This document shows positions 44,507-53,283 of a stretch of 64,000 bases of DNA, piece after piece. The stretch spans positions 1-64,000 of the forward strand of contig NZ_NFJB01000006.1 in NCBI RefSeq assembly GCF_002159645.1, in the 5' to 3' direction. Source of the stretch: Parabacteroides sp. An277. GTDB taxonomy: Bacteria > Bacteroidota > Bacteroidia > Bacteroidales > Tannerellaceae. Made by a program: the position numbers and the translations under genes. Every line of letters begins with the position of its first letter. Position 1 is the stretch's first letter. The notes beneath the pieces were generated by a model. It was not told the DNA's origin. It saw nothing but the letters and a program-made list of their open reading frames with translations, and did no database searches.

Positions 44507-45910
44507 TTAGAAGGCGAAATACCGCTTGGCGTTATAATAACTGATGTCTGCTACCATCTGCTTAAGGAAATCCATTTCGCTCCGGGGAAGTTTGCCTGCT
44601 TCGATATCTTCGCCGATGAGGTTACAAAGAATGCGGCGGAAATATTCATGGCGAGGGTAGGAGAGGAAGCTCCGCGAATCGGTTAGCATCCCGATGAATC
44701 GGCTCAACAAACCCATTGCCGAGAGGGCATTGAGTTGTTTGCGCATCCCGTCTTCTTGGTCGAGGAACCACCAGGCCGCGCCCAGTTGGATTTTTCCCGG
44801 TACGGGGGCTTCGTTGAAGGTGTAGGCCATGGTCGCCAGGACCTCGTTGTCTTTCGGGTGGAGGCTATAGAGGATGGTTTTTGTCAATTTCCCGATTCGG
44901 TCCAACCGGTCAAGGAATTTATGTCCGGCGGCTGCGCAATTCACTTCAAGGATGGCATCAAATCCCGTATCGACGCCCAATGCTCGGAACATACGTGTGT
45001 TGTTGTTGCGGATAACGCTGATATGGTATTGTTGTGCCCATCCTTTTTCCCAATCCATAATGGCCAGCTCGAAGAGGATGGCGCTTTTATATTTCCGGAT
45101 TTCCTCTTCGTCGGCATCTTTGCCCTCCATTACCTTGCGGAAGATAGCCCGTACTTCAGCCTCGGTATAATCGTCGGCGTAGAAATTATCCAGGCCATGG
45201 TCAGAGAGGCGGCATCCCATCGATGCGAAGAAATCGTGCCGACGATGGAGCGCTTCGAGGAGTTCGTCGTAGGTACGGATTTCCATTCCGGCCGCTTCGC
45301 CCAACTGGCGGATATAAGTCCGGAAGGCTTCCGGGTGTTCCAGCGCCATTACTTTATCCGGTCGCCAAGCCGGGTATACCTTTGTCTTTAACCCTTGCGT
45401 TTGGATTTGCTGGTGGTAACGGAGCGAATCGGCTGGGTCGTCGGTGGTACAAACCACTTCGACATGGCAACGCTCCATGAGTTCAGTTGCCCGGAACTCT
45501 TCGGTTTGCAACAGAGCTGTGCATTCGTCGTAAATTTCACGGGCCGTTTCCGGCTTCAGAAGTGTGTCGATTCCAAAGATGCGTTTCAATTCTAAGTGCG
45601 TCCAATGATATAAAGGATTGCGCATGGTGTAGGGCACCGTCTCTGCCCATTTCTCGAACTTCTCGTAGTCTGAGCGAGAACCCGTAATGAATTCTTCTGG
45701 GACACCGTTTCCGCGCATCGCCCGCCATTTGTAATGGTCCCCTCCCAACCAGACTTCCGACAAGTTCCGGAAGGTATGGTTCTCGGCTATCTGTTTCGGG
45801 TCCAAATGGCAATGATAATCGATGATAGGCATTTGTTCCGCGCTCTCATGATATAATTCTCGTGCTGGCTCGTTGGTCAGCATAAAATCGTTTGTAATGA
45901 ATGATTCCAT
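44507..45910 (-). CDS. uxaC: glucuronate/galacturonate isomerase
   Basis: 467 aa from the ATG at 45910 (MESFITNDFMLTNEPARELY). The amidohydrolase-like fold includes MPIIDYHCHLDPKQIAEN near 25-42, MRNPLYHWTHLELKRIFGI near 95 and ARMF/LTDSRSFLSYPRHEYFRRILCNL near the C-terminus. It converts glucuronate to fructuronate (and galacturonate to tagaturonate). It is the first gene of the operon, with a promoter at 45944-45975. Confidence 0.95.
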   Translation of the reverse strand: MESFITNDFMLTNEPARELYHESAEQMPIIDYHCHLDPKQIAENHTFRNLSEVWLGGDHYKWRAMRGNGVPEEFITGSRSDYEKFEKWAETVPYTMRNPLYHWTHLELKRIFGIDTLLKPETAREIYDECTALLQTEEFRATELMERCHVEVVCTTDDPADSLRYHQQIQTQGLKTKVYPAWRPDKVMALEHPEAFRTYIRQLGEAAGMEIRTYDELLEALHRRHDFFASMGCRLSDHGLDNFYADDYTEAEVRAIFRKVMEGKDADEEEIRKYKSAILFELAIMDWEKGWAQQYHISVIRNNNTRMFRALGVDTGFDAILEVNCAAAGHKFLDRLDRIGKLTKTILYSLHPKDNEVLATMAYTFNEAPVPGKIQLGAAWWFLDQEDGMRKQLNALSAMGLLSRFIGMLTDSRSFLSYPRHEYFRRILCNLIGEDIEAGKLPRSEMDFLKQMVADISYYNAKRYFAF

Positions 45911-45943
45911 TTTTATTAGGTACTGTTTTATGGTATTACGCGG

Positions 45944-45975
45944 CAAAAGTAGGGCAAATAATGGAAGTAATCAAG
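45944..45975 (-). promoter_or_regulatory. promoter of the hexuronate operon
   Basis: On the minus strand CTTG (45975-45972), 20 bp, TACTTTTG (45951-45944). A close match to consensus. No clear operator palindrome is visible in 45976-46110. Confidence 0.65.
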
Positions 45976-46135
45976 AGGTGCACATATCTTTTTGGAAAGT
46001 ATTTTCCCACTCTTGAAAAGTGGATAGGCAAATTTATCGGTATAAATGCGGGGAAATATAACCTTAATTTTCGAAAAATATGCCTATCTTTCGGACGATT
46101 TACAATTATAAACGGATTAAATGAAATATAAGTAC

Positions 46136-47293
46136 ATGAAAAAAATGTTTTTAACGGGCTTATGGCTATGGGGCGTGTTGCTTCCCCTCATGGCGGTGCG
46201 TATCGAACATGGGCCTTATTTGCAAAATGTGGGAGAACGGGAAGCTACGGTTGTATGGATATCAGACAAGCCTTCGGTAGGATGGATTGAGATAGCTCCC
46301 GACGATGGTACGCATTTTTATGCCGAAAAACGTACGCAACTCTATGATACGCGGATAGGTATTAAAGTGACGGACCGCATCCATACCATTCGGTTGACGG
46401 GATTGACACCGGGGACGCGTTACCGGTATCGCGTATGCGTGCAGGAGGTATTGTCGCACAAGCACCACGAGGTATATTATGGACAAATCGCCTCGACCGA
46501 TGTCTACGGGAAGAAACCGCTTACGTTTACTACGAACGACATCTCCAAGCCGGAGGTTTCCTTTGCTATGGTGAACGATATCCATGGACGTAATGACGTG
46601 TTGGAAACGATGATAGGACAATGTGACTTAGCGCAAACGGACCTTTTCCTTTTCAATGGCGACATGGTATCGGTATCCGAGACGGAAGAACAGATTTTCA
46701 GTGGCTTCATGGACAAGGCTACGGAACTTTTCGCGGGTTCCATTCCGATGTATTATTGCCGAGGGAACCATGAGACGCGCGGCCCGATGGCGCCTTACTT
46801 TAAGGATTATTTCAATCCGCGCGCCGAGGAATTGTTTTATATGTTCCGCCAAGGGCCGGTTTGCTTCGTCGTATTGGATTGTGGGGAGGACAAACCTGAT
46901 TCGGACGTAGAATATTATGGTATCACGGCCTACGATGCTTATCGCACGCAACAAGCCGAATGGCTTCGGACGGCCTTGAAGAGCGACCTGTATACGCAAG
47001 CGCTTTATAAGGTCATCGTGTGCCACATGCCTCCGTTTGGTGGTTGGCATGGCGAGCTGGATATTGCGCAGAAGTTTTTCCCTTTGCTAAAAGAGGCCAA
47101 ACCGGATGTCTACCTGTGCGGGCATTTGCATGAATATATCCGTAAAAATGCAGGCGAAGAGGGCATTCCCTTCCCGATTATTGTCAATTCAAACAATACC
47201 TTGCTCAAAGCACATGCCGACGGGAACGCGTTGGATATCCGCATTTATGATTTGGAAGGAAAAGAAACCGATAGGTTGCATATTGAAAAATGA
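46136..47293 (+). CDS. exported metallophosphoesterase with N-terminal Fn3-like domain
   Basis: 385 aa from the ATG at 46136 (MKKMFLTGLWLWG); an ATG 15 bp upstream is possible. After a signal peptide comes a purple-acid-phosphatase-like Fn3 domain (about 25-135), then the calcineurin-like domain: MVNDIHGRND, LFNGDMVS, YCRGNHETRG, CHMPPFGGWHGE and CGHLHEYIR. These supply the two-metal site. The substrate is unknown. Its stop codon overlaps the -33/-7 region of the GH3 promoter. Confidence 0.88.
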   Translation: MKKMFLTGLWLWGVLLPLMAVRIEHGPYLQNVGEREATVVWISDKPSVGWIEIAPDDGTHFYAEKRTQLYDTRIGIKVTDRIHTIRLTGLTPGTRYRYRVCVQEVLSHKHHEVYYGQIASTDVYGKKPLTFTTNDISKPEVSFAMVNDIHGRNDVLETMIGQCDLAQTDLFLFNGDMVSVSETEEQIFSGFMDKATELFAGSIPMYYCRGNHETRGPMAPYFKDYFNPRAEELFYMFRQGPVCFVVLDCGEDKPDSDVEYYGITAYDAYRTQQAEWLRTALKSDLYTQALYKVIVCHMPPFGGWHGELDIAQKFFPLLKEAKPDVYLCGHLHEYIRKNAGEEGIPFPIIVNSNNTLLKAHADGNALDIRIYDLEGKETDRLHIEK

Positions 47294-47312
47294 GAAATAA
47301 ATATTAATTTTG
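47283..47312 (+). promoter_or_regulatory. promoter of the GH3 gene
   Basis: TTG (47283-47285), 19 bp, TAATTTTG (47305-47312). Near-consensus, overlapping the 3' end of the phosphoesterase gene. Confidence 0.7.
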
Positions 47313-47340
47313 TGTTCGTGAAGATTAAACGCAAAGAAAA

Positions 47341-49740
47341 ATGAAGAAGAAATACTTATGCATTATGGCTGCTTCGCTTTTTGTCATGGGATCGGAGGCT
47401 AAAGATTCCATCTACAAAGAGGGATGGATAGATTTCAATAAGAATGGGACGATGGATACGTATGAAAATCCGGAAGCTGATATCGATGCCCGTATTCAGG
47501 ATTTATTAAACCAAATGACGGTTGAGGAGAAGACTTGCCAGCTGGCTACGCTTTATGGCTCTGGGCGCGTCCTGACGGATTCCCTACCTACGGCGCGCTG
47601 GAAGGAAGAGATCTGGAAGGACGGCATCGCCAATATCGACGAGCAATTGAACGGTGTCGGAAGCGGACGGAAGCGTTATCCGGAATTGATTTATCCCTTT
47701 AGCAACCATGCGAAGGCTATCAACCAAATCCAGCAATGGTTTGTAGAGGAGACGCGCCTGGGTATCCCGGTGGATTTCTCCAACGAAGGCATTCATGGGC
47801 TGAATCATACCTTGGCCACGCCTTTTCCGGCGCCGATTGGTATCGGTAGCACGTGGAACCGCGAATTGGTACATCAAGCGGGATGTATTGCCGGAAAAGA
47901 GGCCAAAGCACTGGGATATACCAATGTGTATGCGCCGATTTTGGACGTGGCACGGGATCCGCGTTGGGGGCGTGCCCTCGAGTGTTATGGCGAAGAGCCT
48001 TACTTGATTGCCGAGCTGGGTATTCAGATGGTGAAAGGTATCCAGTCGCAAGGTGCGGCTTCTACGTTGAAACATTATGCGGCGTATAGCGTGCCTAAAG
48101 GAGGGCGCGATGCGGCCGTACGTACCGACCCGCATATCGCTCCGCGCGAATTGCATCAACTCTTTATGTATCCCTTTAAGCGTGTCATCCAAGAGGCGCA
48201 TCCGATGGGCGTCATGAGTAGTTATAACGATTGGGACGGCGTGCCGGTCACAGCCAGCTATTATTTCCTGACCGAACTTTTGCGCGAGGCGTATGGCTTC
48301 CGGGGGTATGTGGTAAGCGATAGTGAGGCGGTCGAATTTGTGCAGACGAAGCATCGTGTGGCGGATACGTATGAAGAGGCGGTACGGCAATGCGTCGAAG
48401 CGGGATTGAATGTGCGTACGCACTTCACGCCTCCTGCTGATTATATCCTTCCGTTGCGCAAGTTGGTGAAAGAGGGAAAGCTGAGCCGGAAAGTGTTGGA
48501 CCAGCGCGTAGGGGAAGTCCTTCGCGTGAAGTTCGAATTGGGCTTGTTCGACCATCCGTATGTCGAGGATCCTTCGTTGGCGGATAAGCTCGTAGGGGCA
48601 GACAAGCACGAAGACTTCGTGATGGAGATGCAACGCCAGTCGCTCGTCCTCTTGAAGAATGAAAATAGTTTGCTTCCGCTGGACAAGAAAACGTTGAAGC
48701 GCGTATTGGTGGTAGGGCCTTTAGCCAAAGAAACGAATTATATGATTAGCCGTTACGGTCCCCAAGGCTTGAAGAATATTACGGTCTACGAGGGCATCGA
48801 AACCTATCTGAAGGGTTCGGCCGAGGTGGACTACGCCCAAGGATGCGCTGTAAAAGACTCCCTCTGGCCGGATAGCGAGATTATCCCCGCGCCGCTTACT
48901 CCGAAAGAGCAGGCCGGCATTGAGGAGGCTACCCAAAAGGCTGCGGAGGCCGATTTGATTATTGCGGTCTTGGGCGAAGACGAGACCTGTACGGGCGAGA
49001 GCCGTTCGCGTACGTCGTTAGACCTCCCGGGCCGTCAGCAGCAACTCCTTGAGGCACTCCATGCAACGGGCAAGCCGGTCGTTTTGGTTTTGATTAATGG
49101 GCGGCCTTTGACTATCAATTGGGCCGATCGGAATATCCCGGCTATCTTGGAGGCATGGTTCCCCGGTTGCGTGGGAGGGACTGCGATTGCCCGCACGCTC
49201 TTTGGAGAGTATAATCCGGGCGGACGTTTGCCCATGACTTTCCCGCAGAGCATCGGACAGATAGAATTTAACTTCCCCTTTAAACCCGGTTCGCAAGACG
49301 GGCAATATTTCGCGGGACCGAACGGTTCGGGGTCGACGCGAGTAAACGGCGCGCTCTATCCTTTTGGATTTGGTTTGAGTTATACTACGTTTCAATATAA
49401 TAATTTGACCATCGAGCAAGAGACGCCTCACAGCCAGAGCGACATTCATGTTTCGGTAGATGTGACCAATACAGGCCAGCGCGCCGGAGACGAAGTGGTG
49501 CAGCTTTACCTGAGCGACAAGGTGGCGAGCGTCATCCCGTATGATTCTCAGTTGCGCGGTTTCGAGCGCATCCATTTGCAACCGGGCGAAACGCAGCGCG
49601 TCTCGTTTGTGCTCCATCCCGCCGACCTCGAAATCCTGGATGTGCATAACGAATGGCGTGTCGAGCCGGGCGAATTTGAAGTCCGTATCGGCGCCTCGTC
49701 GGAAGATATCCGGTTGAAGGATACGTTCACGGTCGAGTAA
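47341..49740 (+). CDS. secreted GH3 beta-glucosidase
   Basis: 799 aa with a signal peptide. The GH3 N-terminal barrel has NEGIHGLNHTLATPFPAPIGIGSTWN, VARDPRWGRALECYGEEPYL and the nucleophile D327 in YVVSDSEAV. The C-terminal sandwich has LLPLDKKTLKRVLVVGPLA and VLGEDETCTGESRSRTSLDLPG. A Fn3-like domain at about 690-799 ends the protein. It probably removes terminal beta-linked glucose or xylose; exact specificity is not visible. A 41-bp array follows. Confidence 0.92.
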   Translation: MKKKYLCIMAASLFVMGSEAKDSIYKEGWIDFNKNGTMDTYENPEADIDARIQDLLNQMTVEEKTCQLATLYGSGRVLTDSLPTARWKEEIWKDGIANIDEQLNGVGSGRKRYPELIYPFSNHAKAINQIQQWFVEETRLGIPVDFSNEGIHGLNHTLATPFPAPIGIGSTWNRELVHQAGCIAGKEAKALGYTNVYAPILDVARDPRWGRALECYGEEPYLIAELGIQMVKGIQSQGAASTLKHYAAYSVPKGGRDAAVRTDPHIAPRELHQLFMYPFKRVIQEAHPMGVMSSYNDWDGVPVTASYYFLTELLREAYGFRGYVVSDSEAVEFVQTKHRVADTYEEAVRQCVEAGLNVRTHFTPPADYILPLRKLVKEGKLSRKVLDQRVGEVLRVKFELGLFDHPYVEDPSLADKLVGADKHEDFVMEMQRQSLVLLKNENSLLPLDKKTLKRVLVVGPLAKETNYMISRYGPQGLKNITVYEGIETYLKGSAEVDYAQGCAVKDSLWPDSEIIPAPLTPKEQAGIEEATQKAAEADLIIAVLGEDETCTGESRSRTSLDLPGRQQQLLEALHATGKPVVLVLINGRPLTINWADRNIPAILEAWFPGCVGGTAIARTLFGEYNPGGRLPMTFPQSIGQIEFNFPFKPGSQDGQYFAGPNGSGSTRVNGALYPFGFGLSYTTFQYNNLTIEQETPHSQSDIHVSVDVTNTGQRAGDEVVQLYLSDKVASVIPYDSQLRGFERIHLQPGETQRVSFVLHPADLEILDVHNEWRVEPGEFEVRIGASSEDIRLKDTFTVE

Positions 49741-49742
49741 GC

Positions 49743-50035
49743 GGCAGCGTCTCTATCGGCTTTGCGCGGGCGAAAGCGCTCTTGATTTACACTCTATCAG
49801 GCTTGTGTTGACGAAAGTGCCGCCGATTTACGCTCTATCGGGTTTACTTTGACGAAAGTGCCGTCGATTTACACTCTATCGGGTTTACTTTGACGAAAGT
49901 GCCGCCGATTTACGTTCTATCGGGCTTACTTTGACGAAAGTGCCGTCGATTTACGCTCTATCGGGCTTACTTTGACGAAAGTGCTGCCGATTTACGCTCT
50001 ATCGGGCTTACTTTGACGAAAGTATTCCGGATAGA
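49743..50035. repeat. 41-bp tandem array, GATTTACGCTCTATCGGGCT type, locus M
   Basis: GATTTAC begins at 49784, 49825, 49866, 49907, 49948 and 49989, exactly 41 bp apart, with a degraded unit at 49743. Within each unit CGAT...ATCG and ACTTT-GACG-AAAGT are short hairpins. Positions alternate C/T (CGCC or CGTC, ACGC or ACAC). It fills the gap between GH3 and the PNGase-like gene and has no sequence similarity to locus L. Confidence 0.92.
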
Positions 50036-50098
50036 GTCTCTATCGAGATTGAAAAGAAGAAAGGAAATAAAATGATTCATTAAATAAAGGTCTATAGT

Positions 50099-51340
50099 AT
50101 GTTTAAAAGTATTTTTACGAAAAGCATGGCCTGCCTGTCGTTGATAGGGCTGGCAGCGTGTGGCCCGAAGGAATATCCGGCAATGGGCGACACGGATTTG
50201 AAAGTGTTCCACGACGAAGTGGTTTGTTTCCATCCCGATTCATTGGGAAATTATACGGAGGCCAACGCAGATGGCGTTATCCGTTTGGTGAACGGCCGTA
50301 TTATCTTAAAGAAGATAACGTTGCCTGCCTACCAACGGAATGTATCGGTCACGGCGCGCGTGGAATTGGCCTCGAATGGCGACCGTTGGGATAAATCCGG
50401 CTCGCTCTTCGTCCTGCCGAAGGAGTCGGTCATCAACTTGTTGAATATCGCCAAGGGTGAGAAGCAATTCCCCGCGGTCGATAGTACGAAATATGAGAAA
50501 TTGATTGGGACGGTCCCCGGGCCAGATTATCTCCCGACGGTCGAGTTGATGCGTTTCATGACGCCCTTCGGCGTGGGCTACTATAGTGAGCCGGAGGACT
50601 CGTTGACAGGCCATCGCCGTCCGGTTTATATCCCGAAATGGGAGACTTCCGTGAAATGGGAGCAAGACATCACGCCGCTCTATCCCTTGCTGGAAGGCGA
50701 GGCATACGTGGGTGTGTTTATCGATACTTGGAACGAGACAGGCTATAAAATCAGCGTGGATTTGGACATCGACGAGAGCGAGTTGGCAAACGACGCCCTG
50801 CCTGAGCGCCACGTAGTCCCGCTCATGAATACGGTTTATTACATCGGCCAGGCATACCCCGATATCTTTGCCCGCAAAGCGATGGAGGTGACCTTCAACC
50901 TGCCGAAAGAGGCCCACAACGCCGAGCTGAAGTATATCGTGACCGGACACGGCGGGCATAGCGGCGGCGATGAGTTCGTAGAACGGCAGAATATCATATC
51001 GGTAGATGGAAAGACGGTGCTCGATTTCGTGCCTTGGCGCGATGATTGCGCTTCGTTCCGCCGCTTCAATCCGGCGACGGGCGTTTGGCTTATCAAACGT
51101 TTGGCAGCTTATATTGGCGACAACGGATATGCCGAAAAGATGGTAGAAGAACCGTTGGCTTCGTCCGACCTTTCGCGTTCGAACTGGTGTCCGGGCAGCG
51201 ACGTAGCTCCGGTAACGGCTCCGCTGGGTACGCTCTCGGCAGGCGAACATACGTTTAAGGTGGATATCCCGGAAGCACAACCGGCCGTAGGCGAGGAGAT
51301 GAACCATTGGCTGGTTTCGGCTTATTTGGTATACGAATAA
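50099..51340 (+). CDS. PNGase F-like amidase, lipoprotein
   Basis: 413 aa with lipobox LAAC near residue 21. It aligns with Elizabethkingia PNGase F across both jelly-roll domains. D98 in GDRWDKSG matches catalytic D60; E292 in GGDEFVERQ matches E206; R360 in SRSNWCPG matches R248; the WCPG loop is kept. The position equal to E118 is D209 (FIDTW instead of YTETW). The family cleaves N-glycans from asparagine. Activity is likely but the E-to-D change needs testing. It is next to GH3 and a phosphatase. Confidence 0.85.
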   Translation: MFKSIFTKSMACLSLIGLAACGPKEYPAMGDTDLKVFHDEVVCFHPDSLGNYTEANADGVIRLVNGRIILKKITLPAYQRNVSVTARVELASNGDRWDKSGSLFVLPKESVINLLNIAKGEKQFPAVDSTKYEKLIGTVPGPDYLPTVELMRFMTPFGVGYYSEPEDSLTGHRRPVYIPKWETSVKWEQDITPLYPLLEGEAYVGVFIDTWNETGYKISVDLDIDESELANDALPERHVVPLMNTVYYIGQAYPDIFARKAMEVTFNLPKEAHNAELKYIVTGHGGHSGGDEFVERQNIISVDGKTVLDFVPWRDDCASFRRFNPATGVWLIKRLAAYIGDNGYAEKMVEEPLASSDLSRSNWCPGSDVAPVTAPLGTLSAGEHTFKVDIPEAQPAVGEEMNHWLVSAYLVYE

Positions 51341-51356
51341 GCGGATAAAAAGAATA

Positions 51357-51429
51357 CAGAGACTCGGAACCACGGAGTTTTTAATGATTAATTATTCATT
51401 TCTCCGTGTTTCCGAGTCTCTGTTTTTTT
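51357..51429. terminator. bidirectional terminator
   Basis: Nearly perfect 21-bp arms (51357-51377 and 51402-51422; CAGAGACTCGG against CCGAGTCTCTG at the base) followed by eight Ts. It ends the PNGase-like gene and the converging lipoprotein gene. Confidence 0.85.
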
Positions 51430-52394
51430 TACTCTTCTACGATGAACTCAATCGTTTCGGAGGCTTCGCGCCAATTCTCGATAGTAAAGTTGCCTTTACG
51501 TTCGGAAGGAAGAACCTCTCCGAGGAGGATTTGGAGCGTGAGGCGCGTATTGGCCGATAGGGTCGTTTCCAATGTTTTCGTGAGCCGGTGCGTTTTGCCG
51601 TCTTGTGTCGTAATGAGGAGGTCGAGTTGCGGATGTTCAGCAGAGGGGAAAAGCATCACAGTCGCATTGCTCATCGACGTGCCGTCTTCCGAACGGACCA
51701 AATCGAACTGTACGGTCTTCGTCTGATTTTCCGGTTCGGCGGTATAGACATTCAATTTCTCGGCAATACCGCCTATCTGCACTTGCATCTTGAGGATATC
51801 CGAATCAAAGATACCATTGTCTTTTCGCTTGACAATCACTTTCAATCCCGCTACAACCCGTTGCAGCGATGCTTGGAAATCTTCGCTTGTGTCCATCTCC
51901 TTGATGGCGTGCACCATGTCGAAGACAGGCATATACGTGCCGTCTCCATTGGCGCGCAGGCTAAAATAGAGTTGGGCTAAATCCGCACCAATCTGGAGAC
52001 CTGGTTCCGAAATAGCGGGCGTGCTATACGTGGGCTCTTCGTATTTAGGCGTTCCCCAATAGACCATATTATACGAACCTTCCGGGAGATTCAGTACGCG
52101 GTTATTATCTCCCGTCACGTGTCCATCTTGGATAATATAATATCCATAAAAGGGAGTTAGTTTCCCTTGCGTGTAGTTCCCGAAATAGATAGAGCTTTGG
52201 CTCTGACAAGGATAAGCCTCCAAGACGCCGGTAAGCGGACTATAACTTGAAGTCTCGTTTTCTACCATCGCACTGACGCGCGGACTGATTAATTGCATCA
52301 CCGTATCTTGTGACGAATTATTTTCTTCTTCCGAACAAGAAGTAAGCATACCCAGGAGGATAACCACTCCCCATACTAATTTTTTCATACGCAT
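51429..52394 (-). CDS. Mfa/FimB-like fimbrial-family lipoprotein
   Basis: 321 aa with lipobox LTSC near residue 19 (CSEEENNSS). The body has features of the Bacteroidales type V pilus accessory or Mfa-like lipoproteins: LRANGDGTYMPVFDMVHAIKEM, then QRVVAGLKVIVKRKD and a C-terminal strand NFTIENWREASETIEFIVEE. No pilus operon partners are nearby, so it could be an orphan minor subunit or anchor. Assignment is by pattern only. Confidence 0.65.
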   Translation of the reverse strand: MRMKKLVWGVVILLGMLTSCSEEENNSSQDTVMQLISPRVSAMVENETSSYSPLTGVLEAYPCQSQSSIYFGNYTQGKLTPFYGYYIIQDGHVTGDNNRVLNLPEGSYNMVYWGTPKYEEPTYSTPAISEPGLQIGADLAQLYFSLRANGDGTYMPVFDMVHAIKEMDTSEDFQASLQRVVAGLKVIVKRKDNGIFDSDILKMQVQIGGIAEKLNVYTAEPENQTKTVQFDLVRSEDGTSMSNATVMLFPSAEHPQLDLLITTQDGKTHRLTKTLETTLSANTRLTLQILLGEVLPSERKGNFTIENWREASETIEFIVEE

Positions 52395-52451
52395 TTGTAT
52401 TAAATGATTATTTATAAGTAAAACAAATAAGCGCGTAGAAAGTTGTCTGAT

Positions 52452-53114
52452 TTACCAATTGATTTCTCCCATATTCCATGCCTTGAGGAATGCATTCGCA
52501 CGGCTGAAGTGGCGACAGCCGAAGAAACCATGGTCGGCAGAACGGGGCGAAGGATGGGCTGCGGTTAGTATCAAGTGTTTATGGGCGTCGATTAAAGGAG
52601 CTTTCGCTTTCGCGTAGTTTCCCCAAAGCATGAAAACGAGATGGTCGCGTTCGTCACTCAATTTGCGGATGACGGCATCGGTAAATGTTTCCCAACCCTG
52701 GTTGCGGTGCGAACCTGTTTCGTGAGCACGTACTGTAAGGACAGAGTTCATCGAGAGCACGCCTTGTTTTACCCAGCGGTCTAAGTTGCCGGAGGTGGGG
52801 ATGTCTTTGCCTAAATCGTGGTGTATTTCCAAGAAGATATTGGCCAACGACCCCGGGATAGGCACGCCTTCAGGTACCGAAAAGCAGACGCCATCATATA
52901 ATCCTGGCGCGGGATAAGGGTCTTGCCCTAAGATGACTACCTTTACTTGTTCGAACGGACAGGTATTGAATACCCGAAAGATAAGATGTCCCGGCGGCAA
53001 TACCTGCGCTTGGCGATACTCTTGTTTCACAAAAGCTACCAACTCCGCAAAGTAGGGCTTGTCGAATTCCGTTTGCAAACGGAGACGCCAACTTTCTTCT
53101 ATCTGTACCTTCAT
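52452..53114 (-). CDS. ung: uracil-DNA glycosylase
   Basis: 220 aa from the ATG at 53114. The longer frame is unsupported. Family-1 motifs are GQDPYPAPG with catalytic D65, the uracil pocket VCFSV, SMNSVLTVRAHETGSHRNQGWE, and the DNA-binding HPSPRSADHGFFGCRHFSRAN near the C-terminus. It removes uracil from DNA. A TAGTTTTG box is at 53138-53145 on the minus strand. Confidence 0.97.
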   Translation of the reverse strand: MKVQIEESWRLRLQTEFDKPYFAELVAFVKQEYRQAQVLPPGHLIFRVFNTCPFEQVKVVILGQDPYPAPGLYDGVCFSVPEGVPIPGSLANIFLEIHHDLGKDIPTSGNLDRWVKQGVLSMNSVLTVRAHETGSHRNQGWETFTDAVIRKLSDERDHLVFMLWGNYAKAKAPLIDAHKHLILTAAHPSPRSADHGFFGCRHFSRANAFLKAWNMGEINW

Positions 53115-53137
53115 GTTAGGATGATTTTTTATGGATA

Positions 53138-53145
53138 CAAAACTA
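53138..53145 (-). promoter_or_regulatory. -7 box of ung
   Basis: TAGTTTTG, perfect -7 match, 24 bp before the start codon. Confidence 0.5.
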
Positions 53146-53283
53146 CGAAAAGAAATGGAAACAGAATGGACGAAAAAGGAAAAAATAAGCGGAAGATAAG
53201 CCCGAAAGCTCCCTTCCGCTTTTCTATTCACTAATAAAACATATTAAAACGGGGCGACTCGCGTCGGCCTTTTTCTTTTGGGC

